Positions 1 through 8,304 of a DNA stretch of 64,000 nucleotides are shown here, piece by piece. Under the pieces are notes generated by a model. That model ran no database searches and had not been told where the DNA came from. It saw nothing but the letters and a program-made list of their open reading frames with translations. The translations under genes and the position numbers were made by a program. Source of the stretch: Streptomyces sp. TLI_105. Its GTDB lineage: Bacteria; Actinomycetota; Actinomycetes; Streptomycetales; Streptomycetaceae. Each line of letters opens with the position of its first letter. Position 1 is the stretch's first letter. The stretch is taken from contig NZ_FNSM01000002.1 of NCBI RefSeq assembly GCF_900105415.1, positions 186,001 to 250,000 of the forward strand, read 5' to 3'.

Positions 1-492
1 CGTGCGTCCTGCGCGGTCACGGTCTTGTTCTACGAGTATTCGCCGCCAGTCGAGCCCCGCCAGATGAACCGTGCGGACACCTTCGTCTCGCACCGCCTGC
101 CCGGGCAGGGTCGGCTCCTGCAGTTCACGGACGATGCGCCGACGCCATCCCAGCAGCACTCCCCCACCAGGTTCCTGCTTCGGCACACCGCCGAAGGGAC
201 CGATACGGACCAGATCCTCAAGGTCCACCTGTATCGCGCACAGCTCCGCTGCGGCCTGGCGTACCTCACTCTCCGAAACGCTCCACCGGCCGTCACCCGC
301 CTTCACCGTCATCACCACACGGCTGCCGAGCAGGACATAACCCGCCCGGACACTGACGGGAGGGCTGACAAACACTGTGGAAGCCGTCGGGACAGCGCTA
401 TCAGCTGTGAGGTCGGCCCACAGAGCATCCGCAGCCTGCACCCTGATCAGATCGCCCGCGCGACCTGGAATGACATGTCCCGACACACCCAC
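1..492 (-). CDS. hypothetical protein, 3' end outside window
   Basis: A minus-strand frame stays open from a GTG at 490-492 to the left edge, about 164 codons, with the third-position GC expected of Streptomyces coding DNA. An in-frame TAG lies two codons upstream of that GTG, so the start must be it or the GTG at 484-486. The protein reads as a soluble beta-rich product (segment VSVRAGYVLLGSRVVMTV followed by VSESEVRQAAAELC). I recognise no family and see no signal peptide or membrane segment. No ATG is available, so the gene is easy to miss. It is not an obvious cas gene although it lies near a CRISPR locus. Confidence 0.5.
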   Translation of the reverse strand, partial: MGVSGHVIPGRAGDLIRVQAADALWADLTADSAVPTASTVFVSPPVSVRAGYVLLGSRVVMTVKAGDGRWSVSESEVRQAAAELCAIQVDLEDLVRIGPFGGVPKQEPGGGVLLGWRRRIVRELQEPTLPGQAVRDEGVRTVHLAGLDWRRILVEQDRDRAGRT

Positions 493-587
493 AGGCTATC
501 GACACACTCCGCGAACCCACCGACGTCCGAGTTCCCCAGGCAGGTAGAAAGGACGAGAGCTCCGGTACATCCACCTCTGAGATCTAC

Positions 588-616
588 GGCTCACCCCCAC
601 GGCGTGGGGGTGCTCC
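588..616 (+). repeat. solitary CRISPR-repeat-like palindrome
   Basis: A 29-nt sequence whose core is ACCCCCAC-GGC-GTGGGGGT. It resembles a type I-E repeat in length, stem and GCTC/CTCC ends, but differs at several positions from the repeats of the arrays at 2577 and 5337, and no second copy lies at repeat spacing. It could be an orphan repeat or simply a terminator hairpin. The rest of 493-777 shows no gene I can support. Confidence 0.35.
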
Positions 617-793
617 AACTCTCTTCCAGGCAGCCCGTCCGCCGCGTACGGGGCGGTTCTCGGGGCTGAGGAGCGGTTACCGGTGTGCCGTTGTGGATCG
701 TGACGGCCCGGGCGGGTTCAGGGCCCGTTACCTGTCAGGACCACTGGTTGTACTGGGATCCGTCCGCCTGGAAACTAGGACTTGTCCGGGCGA

Positions 794-1354
794 TCACGAA
801 GTTGTCGGCGGCAGATTCTTCATAAGGACGATGCTGTCGTAATTAGTGACATCCCACCGCCAGGCGCCGATCGACTCGTAGCCTCGCCGGCGATACCAGT
901 CGACGAGGTCTGTTGCCTGCGAGGAGGTGTCGATGACGACCTGTGTCGATCCGAGGGCAATAATGCGTGACTCCGCCAGAGCCAGCAGCCTTTGCCCGAG
1001 ACCGGTGCCTCTTTGCGACGGCTCGACAGCCAGTTGCCAGAACGAGCCCCCGCCCGCCGGCGCCGGGTATCCGGCCGGGGTGGTGTGCGGAGCTGAGACG
1101 GTGACGGTGCCGACCAGTACGTCTCCGTTCATCGCGACCCAGCACTCGCCCTTGCTCAAACGGTGCTGGGTGTCCTGCGGAGATTGGTAGGAGGCGAAGA
1201 AGACCCGTCCGGCAGCAGCATGGTCCGCGTAGGCACGGTGGAGCAGAGACGTGAGCTGCTCCACCGAGTCACCGTTGCGGAAACGCCTGACCTTCGCGGT
1301 CGCGGACGGACTCGCTTCCGTCGAGTTGATGTTCACCCTGGCAGTCAAGCGCAT
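794..1354 (-). CDS. GNAT-family N-acetyltransferase
   Basis: 186-residue protein with the GNAT fold pattern: an N-terminal VRRFRNGDSVEQL strand-helix, a central beta strand FWQLAVEPSQRGTGLGQRLL that carries the acetyl-CoA pyrophosphate loop (R/Q-x-x-G-x-G/A, here QRGTGLG), and a C-terminal DWYRRRGYESIG segment. It should acetylate an amine substrate that cannot be guessed. It is transcribed away from the transposase and its TGA at 794-796 is embedded in the left inverted repeat of the surrounding element, so it is probably cargo. The start at 1352-1354 is the first ATG; its promoter must lie in the short gap to the transposase. Confidence 0.8.
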   Translation of the reverse strand: MRLTARVNINSTEASPSATAKVRRFRNGDSVEQLTSLLHRAYADHAAAGRVFFASYQSPQDTQHRLSKGECWVAMNGDVLVGTVTVSAPHTTPAGYPAPAGGGSFWQLAVEPSQRGTGLGQRLLALAESRIIALGSTQVVIDTSSQATDLVDWYRRRGYESIGAWRWDVTNYDSIVLMKNLPPTTS

Positions 1355-1414
1355 TTCTGGGATCTGTCGAGCTCAGTCACGTGACTCCTCTTTGCTCAGG
1401 ACGTTGTTTTGGGC

Positions 1415-2346
1415 ATGGGGCGGGGTGATCTGACGGATGCCGAGTGGGAACGACTGCGGCCGTTCTTGCCGGTCAGCAACGGCCGATGCGGCAGATGGCG
1501 GGACCATAGGCAGGTGATCGACGGGATTCTGCGCCGGGTGCGGACCGGGGTGCAGTGGCGTGACCTGCCCGAACGGTTCGGACCGTGGAAAACCGTCTAC
1601 GAACGCCACCGCCTATGGTCTGCCGACGGCACCTGGGAACGTCTGCTCCAACAGGTCCAGTCCGCGGCCGACGCCGCCGGCGAGATCGACTGGGACATCT
1701 CGGTCGACTCCACCATCGCCCGCGCGCATCAGCACGCGGCCGGCGCCCGCACCGACCTGCCGCCGGCCCCGGGATCAAAGGGGGGCGCAGAGGTGGAACA
1801 CCAGGGCGAGACACCATGGCAGAGCCTGGTCGCCCGCCTGGTGGAGGTGGTGCGGGAGGTGAGGGCCTGGGCCGCTCGCGCGGCGGGTTCACCAGCAAGC
1901 TCCACCTGAGCGCGGACGGCCGCTGCCGCCCACTGTCCCTGATCGTCACACCAGGTCAGCGGGCCGACTGCACCCAGTTCAAGCCGGTCCTGGAGAAGAT
2001 CCGAGTGCCCAGACCTGGCCTGGGCCGGCCACGCAAGAAGCCCGACAGCCTCGCGGCCGACAAGGCTTACAGCAACGGCCCCATCCGCGAGTACCTGCGA
2101 CGGCGGGGAATCCGACACACCATCCCGGAGAAATCCGACAGCCAGGCGGCCCGCATACGCAAGGGCTCACGTGGCGGTCGGCCGACCGGCTTCGATGAGA
2201 ATCGCTACAAGAAGCGCAACACCGTCGAGCGGGCGATCAACCAGCTCAAGCAACACCGAGCCGTGGCCACCCGCTACGACAAACGTCGCTACGTCTACCT
2301 CGGCACCGCCACCGTTGCAGCCCTCACCATCTGGCTCCGAACGTGA
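1415..2346 (+). CDS. IS5-family transposase, OrfA/OrfB with -1 frameshift
   Basis: OrfA (ATG 1415 to 1909) carries the IS5 N-terminal domain LTDAEWERLRPFLP and the first acidic residue in the segment DWDISVDSTIARAHQHA. OrfB, one frame back, supplies LGRSRGGFTSKLHL, LAADKAYSNGPIREYL (second D) and ERAINQLKQHRAVATRYDK (catalytic E), ending at 2346. The functional product needs a -1 shift somewhere in 1740-1876, as is usual in the IS427 group. The overlap has G- and C-rich runs but I could not pin a canonical slippery heptamer. The domain order is complete, so the enzyme may be active if frameshifting works. Confidence 0.8.
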
Positions 2347-2362
2347 TCGTCCGGACAAGTCC

Positions 2363-2576
2363 TAGCCGTGGCGCGAGACTTTCTTCCTGCAGGCCCAACA
2401 GTCCCCTCCAGCCATGTGACCATGGAAAGCATCTGACTTGGGGAGAAACGATGCATGAAGCGGGACGCAGGCACCGAGAAGCGTAGGGGTTTTGTCACGC
2501 TCTGACGGGTATGGGAAGTTCAGTGAAGATGGTTCAAATCGTTGCGTGTCCCGCAAGAACATGCAGGTCAGCGAGT
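2363..2576 (+). promoter_or_regulatory. probable CRISPR leader of array 1
   Basis: About 210 bp between the IS end and the first repeat, less GC-rich than its surroundings and without a convincing reading frame. Repeats read on the plus strand align with the E. coli I-E repeat orientation (G/C-stem then GGGGAT), so the leader and newest spacers should be on this left side. The IS ends exactly at the left boundary, so any promoter or cas genes farther left have been separated from the array by the element. Confidence 0.5.
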
Positions 2577-4476
2577 CTGCTCCCCGCGCACGCGGGGATG
2601 GTCCCGTTGCTCGCGCGGCCGAGTCGCCCCGCAGCAGCTGCTCCCCGCGCACGCGGGGATGGTCCCGTGGGCTGATCTGCAGGTCGGCGGACCACCGGCT
2701 GCTCCCCGCGCACGCGGGGATGGTCCCCAGCCTCCGGCATATGCGAGAAGAGTCTGGGCCTGCTCCCCGCGCACGCGGGGATGGTCCCCTCATCACCAGC
2801 CGAGGTGAACATGCCACGCACTGCTCCCCGCGCACGCGGGGATGGTCCCCGGTGCACGGCCGCCGCGATCCGCTCGCCCGCCTGCTCCCCGCGCACGCGG
2901 GGATGGTCCCGACCCGGGCGGCGACCAGTGCGACGCGTGGTGCTGCTCCCCGCGCACGCGGGGATGGTCCCGCGGGCAGGTTCATCGACCGCAGCACGCC
3001 GTTCTGCTCCCCGCGCACGCGGGGATGGTCCCAAGGGCGACGGGGTCGCCCGGTGGGTAAAGGACTGCTCCCCGCGCACGCGGGGATGGTCCCGCCACGG
3101 TGTTCCCTGCGTCCGTCGACACCCGCTGCTCCCCGCGCACGCGGGGATGGTCCCTCCTGGGGCGTTCTGAGGGGTCCTCTTATGCACTGCTCCCCGCGCA
3201 CGCGGGGATGGTCCCGCAACAGGCCCCGCCAAGGCGGGGCCCGAAGGCTGCTCCCCGCGCACGCGGGGATGGTCCCATGAGCGCTTCGCCGACGGACGTC
3301 CCGTCACCCTGCTCCCCGCGCACGCGGGGATGGTCCCGACTCCGTGGCTCGACGAAGGAAGAGCTCGAACTGCTCCCCGCGCACGCGGGGATGATCCCGC
3401 GATCAGGCGGAGGAGTCCGCCGAAGGTGGCCTGCTCCCCGCGCACGCGGGGATGGTCCCGTGCCGCTCAAGCGCGAAGCCAAGCAGCGGATCTGCTCCCC
3501 GCGCACGCGGGGATGGTCCCATGGCGTCGCTCTGCTCCCCGCGCACGCGGGGATGGTCCCGTTGGCCAGGGGATTCGTACTGACGCCGTACACTGATCCC
3601 CGCGCACGCGGGGATGGTCCCCGCTCCCGCGCCCTGCGCGCCCGTATCGCTGGTTGCTCCCCGCGCACGCGGGGATGGTCCCATCGAGCTCGGCGCGGAG
3701 GCCGCGAACCTGACCTGCTCCCCGCGCACGCAGGGATGGTCCCGCCCGAACGATGTCCTCCGATGCATGGATGGACTGCTCCCCGCGCACGCGGGGATGG
3801 TCCCTTCCGACGCCACTGGATTCCCGCGATTCAGGCCTGCTCCCCGCGCACGCGGGAATGGTCCCGAGATCCTTCAGGGTCTTCAAGGAGAAGAGGTCTG
3901 CTCCCCGCGCACACGGGGATGGTCCCAACGATCAGAAGTACTCCGACCAGCTTCCCGGCTGCTCCCCGCGCACGCGGGGATGGTCCCCAGTACGACCTGC
4001 GCCCGGCCTGTGCGTCGCTCTGCTCCCCCCGTACGCGGGGATGGTCCTGCCCTCGGGTGCCGGCACCCCGGCGGAAGGTCCTGCTCCCCGCGCACGCGGG
4101 GATGGTCCCTGGGTCTACGCGACGCTCCCGACCGGGCAGACCTGCTCCCCGCGCACGCGGGGATGGTCCCGCCTCCCGGACCAGCGGCTCGGCCTCGTCC
4201 CACCTGCTCCCCGCGCACGCGGGGATGGTCCCAAGTACGGGGGCTACACGTTCCAGGACGACCTCTGCTCCCCGCGCACGCGGGGATGGTCCCGGCCTTC
4301 CCGAGGTACTGCCGCCCCCGCATGTCTGCTCCCCGCGCACGCGGGGATGGCCCCAGGGCTACATCATGGCCATGGACCACGTCGGGCTGCTCCCCGCGCA
4401 TGCGGGGATGGTCCCTAGGTCTGCTCGATGGCCGGCTGGCTGTCCGACTGCTCCCCTGCTACCAAGAGCAGGTAGC
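2577..4476 (+). CRISPR. type I-E-like CRISPR array 1, 31 repeats plus a degenerate one
   Basis: 29-nt repeats starting CTGCTCCCCGCGCACGCGGG and ending GATGGTCCC recur every 61 bp from 2577 to 4387, with 32-nt spacers. Exceptions: the spacer at 3521-3531 is only 11 nt, and one at 4171-4203 is 33 nt. Variant repeats lie at 3370, 3593, 3654, 3715, 3837, 3898, 4020, 4326 and 4387. A truncated repeat begins at 4448 and runs into a small hairpin (4458-4476). Variants concentrate in the right half, which supports the right side as the old, trailer end. The spacer at 3988-4019 is also present in array 2. No cas genes are in the window, so function depends on genes elsewhere. Confidence 0.97.
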
Positions 4477-4516
4477 TCCCCTTAACGTTTAGCGGTAGGT
4501 ACTCACGTGAGTACCT
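4458..4516. promoter_or_regulatory. hairpin and 20-bp palindrome before Uma2 gene
   Basis: GCTACC-N7-GGTAGC at 4458-4476 closes the degenerate last repeat and could end array transcription. At 4497-4516 lies a perfect 20-bp palindrome (half site AGGTACTCAC). It sits about 75 bp before the Uma2 start and is a good candidate operator; no dedicated regulator lies next to it. Confidence 0.5.
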
Positions 4517-4591
4517 TGTACGTGGCTGCTCTAGCTTCTGTGGAGCGGGCGCCAGTACTCTCCCCGCAGGCCTTTGGACACGGGAAGCGTG

Positions 4592-5146
4592 ATGAGCACA
4601 GCGGCTGACTACAGCAACGTCGATCCGGAACAGGCTTTGAAGTACGCCGTCCAGCACATCAGGGGTGACCGCGCCCAGATCATCGAAGGAATCATCGAGC
4701 CGGTGTCTCCTACCTGGGATCACGAAGCGGCAGCGGAAACCATCCGCGATCAGATCCGGCCGCGCGCACGGCAACTGGGATGCGTTACTGGATCCGGCAA
4801 CCTGGACCTGCCCGGCTCCTCCAACTGGTTCGTTCCCGACATTGCGGTCGTCCCGGCAGCCCAGGCTAAGGGAGCCGCTGCTCTCCTGCCCGAGGACACC
4901 CTCCTTATCGTCGAGGTGACCTCGGAGTCCAACGGAGATACCGACCGCGTCGTCAAGCGCAAGCGCTACGCCGAGTACAACGCTCCGCTCTATCTCGTTA
5001 TTGACCGCCAGGAGCAGAGCGTCACCCTCTTCTCGGAACCGGGAAGGCTCGGCTACACCCGCGTTGACGGACCTCACCCTTTCGGGGCCAAAATCAGAAT
5101 CCCTGAACCCTTCGGTCTCGACATTGACACCAGCGAACTGGCTTGA
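4592..5146 (+). CDS. Uma2-family (DUF820) PD-(D/E)xK endonuclease-like protein
   Basis: 184 residues with the Uma2 layout: an N-terminal helix and strand (RAQIIEGIIEPVSP), then the nuclease core PDIAVV (D83), LIVEVTSES (E108) and RVVKRKRYAEYNAPLYLVID (K122/K124). All three acidic/lysine positions of the PD-(D/E)xK fold are present, so it could cut DNA; the biological role of this large family is not established. ATG 4592 is preferred over TTG 4574 and GTG 4589 because GGGAAG lies just upstream. It sits alone between two CRISPR arrays that share a spacer, so it or its insertion may have separated one ancestral array. No cas-like feature is present in it. Confidence 0.85.
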   Translation: MSTAADYSNVDPEQALKYAVQHIRGDRAQIIEGIIEPVSPTWDHEAAAETIRDQIRPRARQLGCVTGSGNLDLPGSSNWFVPDIAVVPAAQAKGAAALLPEDTLLIVEVTSESNGDTDRVVKRKRYAEYNAPLYLVIDRQEQSVTLFSEPGRLGYTRVDGPHPFGAKIRIPEPFGLDIDTSELA

Positions 5147-5336
5147 GCTTGAGGCACTGATCATCCAGGGTGCTGAGTAGCAGTCAGCTGCCAATCGGCA
5201 GACCCTTCACCATCTCGACTCACTCTCGATCGCACCTGTGGCCCTGCTCCCACGTCGTGTACTTCATCGACGCGAGATGCCATACCGAGACCACAATGAC
5301 GCGAGATGAGTAGTGATTCTCCTCAACGGTGCTTCC

Positions 5337-5792
5337 CTGCTCCCCGCGCATGCGGGGATGGTCCCCGCCGATCGGAGAGCCACCAGAAGTGACCGTCCTG
5401 CTCCCCGCGCACGCGGGGATGGTCCCCCGACCCTTCAGGTGGTCGGGATCGTGCCCAGCTGCTCCCCGCGCACGCAGGGATGGTCCCCTCACCCGGCCGC
5501 GGGTCACCGCCATCCGCGTCTGCTCCCCGCGCACACGGGGATAATCCCCCGATCTACGGGCAGGGCCTGACGCTGGCGTCTTGCTCCCCGCGCACGCGGG
5601 GATGGTCCCCAGTACGACCTGCGCCCGGCCTGTGCGTCGCTCTGCTCCCCCCGTACGCGGGGATGGTCCCGTGACGGCCCGCAGGATGCCGAGGGAGAAC
5701 TCCTGCTCCCCGCGCACGCGGGGATGGTCCCCGGCGGGCCGTCATCTCCGTGTGGACGCTGACCTGCTCCCCGCGCACGCGGGGATGGTCCC
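5337..5792 (+). CRISPR. type I-E-like CRISPR array 2, 8 repeats
   Basis: Eight 29-nt repeats of the same family and orientation as array 1 start at 5337, 5398, 5459, 5520, 5581, 5642, 5703 and 5764, with seven 32-nt spacers. Four repeats are variants. The spacer at 5610-5641 and the unusual following repeat (5642, with CCCCCCGTACGCGGGG) are identical or nearly so to 3988-4048 in array 1. Two preceding variants (GCAGGG at 5459, ACACGG at 5520) occur in the same order in array 1 (3715, 3898). The 190 bp to the left may act as a second leader but shows no clear similarity to the first. No repeat follows 5792. Confidence 0.97.
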
Positions 5793-6426
5793 AGCAAGTT
5801 CGGCCGTCAGGGTGGCCGAGGATCGCACCTCGCGGGCGAGCTCCGCGTTGCGCGAGGATGTAGATGGCGGTCGTCCCCCGGGGCGACCGAGGATCACAAC
5901 TGGATCGTGAGCGACTTGCCCCACGTGTCCGTCAGGAATGGCGGTCACTCTTACGCGTACGTGTTGACCTCGTGCCGCCACAGGCACGGTCGCTCCGCCC
6001 CGATCGCCCCTTCTGGCAACCGGCCGTCGATCCGAGAGTCGCCCTTGACCTCATTCAGCCGCTTTTGGATCTGCGGCTTCGACGGCACCGGGACCTTCAC
6101 CCGTTGCTGTACCTTCGCTTCCAGCACTTCGTGATCGACGAGTTCAGCCCGCCACCGCTAGGGCGCAGACACTTTGGCAGTGAGAGCGTAGTTGAAATCC
6201 CACCTTGCCTTGCCTGCGGGCAGAGAGTCGAGCAGTGTGCGTGTCGGCGGCCGGAACGAGTAGCAGTGGTGGCGCGTCGCGGCGACTACGTTTCCCGCAT
6301 TCTGGTGCGACTCTCCGTGACGCTCATTAGGCTAAACGGCTGAAGGTGATCTACCTCTCCCCTTCCGCCCGCAGGACACTCCCCCGCAGGTGGGAGAGGT
6401 GGGCTGTGCTGGCGAAGGGGCTGGCG
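5793..6426. other. gene-poor stretch with a degraded minus-strand frame
   Basis: No intact gene is supported. On the minus strand, codons from about 6160 down to 5953 read plausibly as protein (LVDHEVLEAKVQQRVKV ... GRLPEGAIGAERPCLWRHEV) with an in-frame TAG just upstream and TAA just after, and no good start. This looks like a fragment of a former gene between the array and the CoiA-like gene. I do not recognise the family. Confidence 0.35.
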
Positions 6427-8304
6427 ATGGGCGTTGACAACCGGCAGATCCAGACTGCCGTTCTGGCGGATCCCGAGTCCGATGATCCGGTGGTCTGCCC
6501 GACGGATGCTGACGAGCTCGACGAGTTCCGCGAGGAGTTTGCCGACACGACGTTCTGGTGCGGGATCCTGCTGGGCGGGTGCGGCGGCCAGCTCACTACG
6601 AGGCGGGGCAACGTCCGCGTCAGCCACTTCGCCCACTTCCCCGACCCCGACGGGCTGTTGCCCGAATGCGGCCGTCGTTCCCGGGGCGTCGCGAGCGCGG
6701 ACCACCTGTACGTGCGGGCGGCCACCCAGACGTGGCTGCGCCGCCAGGGCCACACCCCGCGCTACCGCTACATCGACCGCGACGACGCCCCAGTCGGCTC
6801 TCTTGTGGAGATCGAGCTGGACGGGCGCACGCTGCTGCTGCACATGAACCCCGCGACGCCGCCCGACTGGGACGCGGCGCAGGCCGGCGACATCATCCTC
6901 GGCCCCGGCGTCCAGGTCGACCACCACACCCTGGTGCGCCGGGGCTACGTCAACCGGATCAAGTTCGTCAGCGAGGGCAACCAGCGGGTCATGATGCTCG
7001 GCACCGAGCTCCCGCACGTAGGCACCGACTGGGACTTCAAGCTGGCGGACTGCACCGTCGACGGACGCGGCCGGCTCATCACCCCCGTCGTCACCCGCGT
7101 CGAAGCCGCGCGTGCCGCCGCGGAGCGGACGCCGGTGCCGCGGCCGCGCAGCGAGAAGACCGAAGGGCCGGTGCAGATCGGCGCTCTGACCCGGCTCATC
7201 AACACCGCCGTACAGAAGAAGGAGACTGCCGCCGTCCGCCAGCTGCGGGACATCGCCCAGCTCCAGGTGCCTCGCTGCGAAGGGCAGGCGCTCGATCACC
7301 TGCAACGCGCGATCGACCACGCCAACGACTTGCTCGACGAGCAGGACCGTGTCCGCTGGCGGCTCTTCACCGGACTCGATGAGGCGGTCCGGCACGGTCA
7401 CGTCTACAAGGTCACGACGCTGACCCCGCAGGTCAGAAGGTTCATCCAGGGCGACACGGTGACCACGCCGCAGGAGGCGGGCATCCTCCAGGCGGCCGAC
7501 ACACTCCTTCGAGGAGCACGTCAGCAGGCTGCCCAGAAACGGCGGGCTGCGGACGAACGCCGTGCGGCAGCGGTCCGGGAGCGGGAAGAACGCCGTACGG
7601 CAGAGACCGAAGAGCGCCGGAGCCGTCCCGCGGCACAGGCTCAGGAACAGCAAGCTCAGCCCGTGACGCAGGCCCAGGAGCGCAAAGCACGCAACAGGGC
7701 GCGGGGGCGGGTCCAGAGCATCAGCGGCCGTCTACGCCGTGAAAAGCTGTCCGCCCAGCAGCAGAAGCATCTCGTCGAGGAGCTGATTCTCGCAGCGAAG
7801 GAGGCCGGGGACCACCTGTCCGAGGCTGAGCAGCACAAGGTGAACGAGTGGGTGGAAAAGATCGCCGCCCCCGTAGAAGAACCGGGCACGGCCAATAAGA
7901 CCTCTCCGGCCCCGCAACCACAGCCGGACGCGATCACGGAGCCCGCCAAGCTGCCAGACCGTCTCGTTCCCGCTGCGGCGGCTGTCCGCGGAGCCTTGAA
8001 GAAGGCGGCACGGGAACGGACCGCGACCAGCTGGAACCGGCTGGAACACCAGCTCGGCTCCGCGCTCCCCTCTCTCACCAACAACGAACGCGTCCAGGTG
8101 CTCGTCCAGGTCGACCGGTCCACGGCCGGCGACGAGCCGCTCCTGTCGTCCCTGCTGGCCGCAGGCGACCCGCACTTCGCCTACCAGTACTACCGGCACG
8201 TCCTCGCCGCACTGGGCCTGGACGCCCCGGACGACGACGAAGACCTGCGGGACGTCGTCGAAGCCGACGCCGAACAGGTCTTCACCGACTGGCGCTTCCG
8301 CTGA
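6427..8304 (+). CDS. CoiA-like (competence CoiA family) protein
   Basis: 625 residues from ATG 6427, chosen because GAAGGGG precedes it; the frame opens earlier at 6346. Residues 45-110 follow the CoiA-like pattern: cysteine-containing strand FWCGILLGGCGGQL, an R-G-N-VRVSHFAHFP segment with HFAH at 67-70, then LPECGRRS and a helix ADHLYVRAATQTWL. In CoiA proteins this region forms a nuclease-like domain with a histidine-rich zinc site. The middle is followed by a basic, Arg/Glu/Gln-rich coiled coil (about 370-450) and a helical C-terminus. Related proteins are common on Streptomyces plasmids; the role in DNA uptake or processing is inferred. It converges on, and its 3' end overlaps, the DciA-like frame on the other strand. 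Confidence 0.65.
   Translation: MGVDNRQIQTAVLADPESDDPVVCPTDADELDEFREEFADTTFWCGILLGGCGGQLTTRRGNVRVSHFAHFPDPDGLLPECGRRSRGVASADHLYVRAATQTWLRRQGHTPRYRYIDRDDAPVGSLVEIELDGRTLLLHMNPATPPDWDAAQAGDIILGPGVQVDHHTLVRRGYVNRIKFVSEGNQRVMMLGTELPHVGTDWDFKLADCTVDGRGRLITPVVTRVEAARAAAERTPVPRPRSEKTEGPVQIGALTRLINTAVQKKETAAVRQLRDIAQLQVPRCEGQALDHLQRAIDHANDLLDEQDRVRWRLFTGLDEAVRHGHVYKVTTLTPQVRRFIQGDTVTTPQEAGILQAADTLLRGARQQAAQKRRAADERRAAAVREREERRTAETEERRSRPAAQAQEQQAQPVTQAQERKARNRARGRVQSISGRLRREKLSAQQQKHLVEELILAAKEAGDHLSEAEQHKVNEWVEKIAAPVEEPGTANKTSPAPQPQPDAITEPAKLPDRLVPAAAAVRGALKKAARERTATSWNRLEHQLGSALPSLTNNERVQVLVQVDRSTAGDEPLLSSLLAAGDPHFAYQYYRHVLAALGLDAPDDDEDLRDVVEADAEQVFTDWRFR

Larger units (their letters stand above)
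778..2362 (+). mobile_element. IS5-family (IS427-like) unit with acetyltransferase passenger
   Basis: The outer ends are near-perfect inverted repeats: 778-798 begins GGACTTGTCCGGGCGATCAC and the complement of 2342-2362 begins GGACTTGTCCGGACGATCAC, one mismatch in 21. A TA dinucleotide flanks both sides (776-777 and 2363-2364), as expected for the IS427 group. Inside are a frameshifted transposase on the plus strand and a divergent GNAT gene whose stop codon lies within the left repeat. A weaker repeat-like sequence at about 1358-1380, just before the transposase, could be the ancestral left end, in which case the outer left repeat belongs to another copy. The element lies immediately upstream of the CRISPR leader. 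Confidence 0.7.

Noticed and set aside
25..669. Plus-strand frame at the left edge
   Set aside because: It is antisense to the better minus-strand coding frame ending off the window and has poor composition for Streptomyces protein.
2492..4492. Long arginine/glycine-rich open frames on both strands across the CRISPR arrays
   Set aside because: They consist of translated 61-bp repeat units (PRARGDGP, CSPRTRGWS) and are artefacts of the repeat lacking stops.
5864..6343. Plus-strand frame between array 2 and the CoiA-like gene
   Set aside because: Arginine/leucine-rich shadow of a degraded minus-strand frame; no start signal or family.
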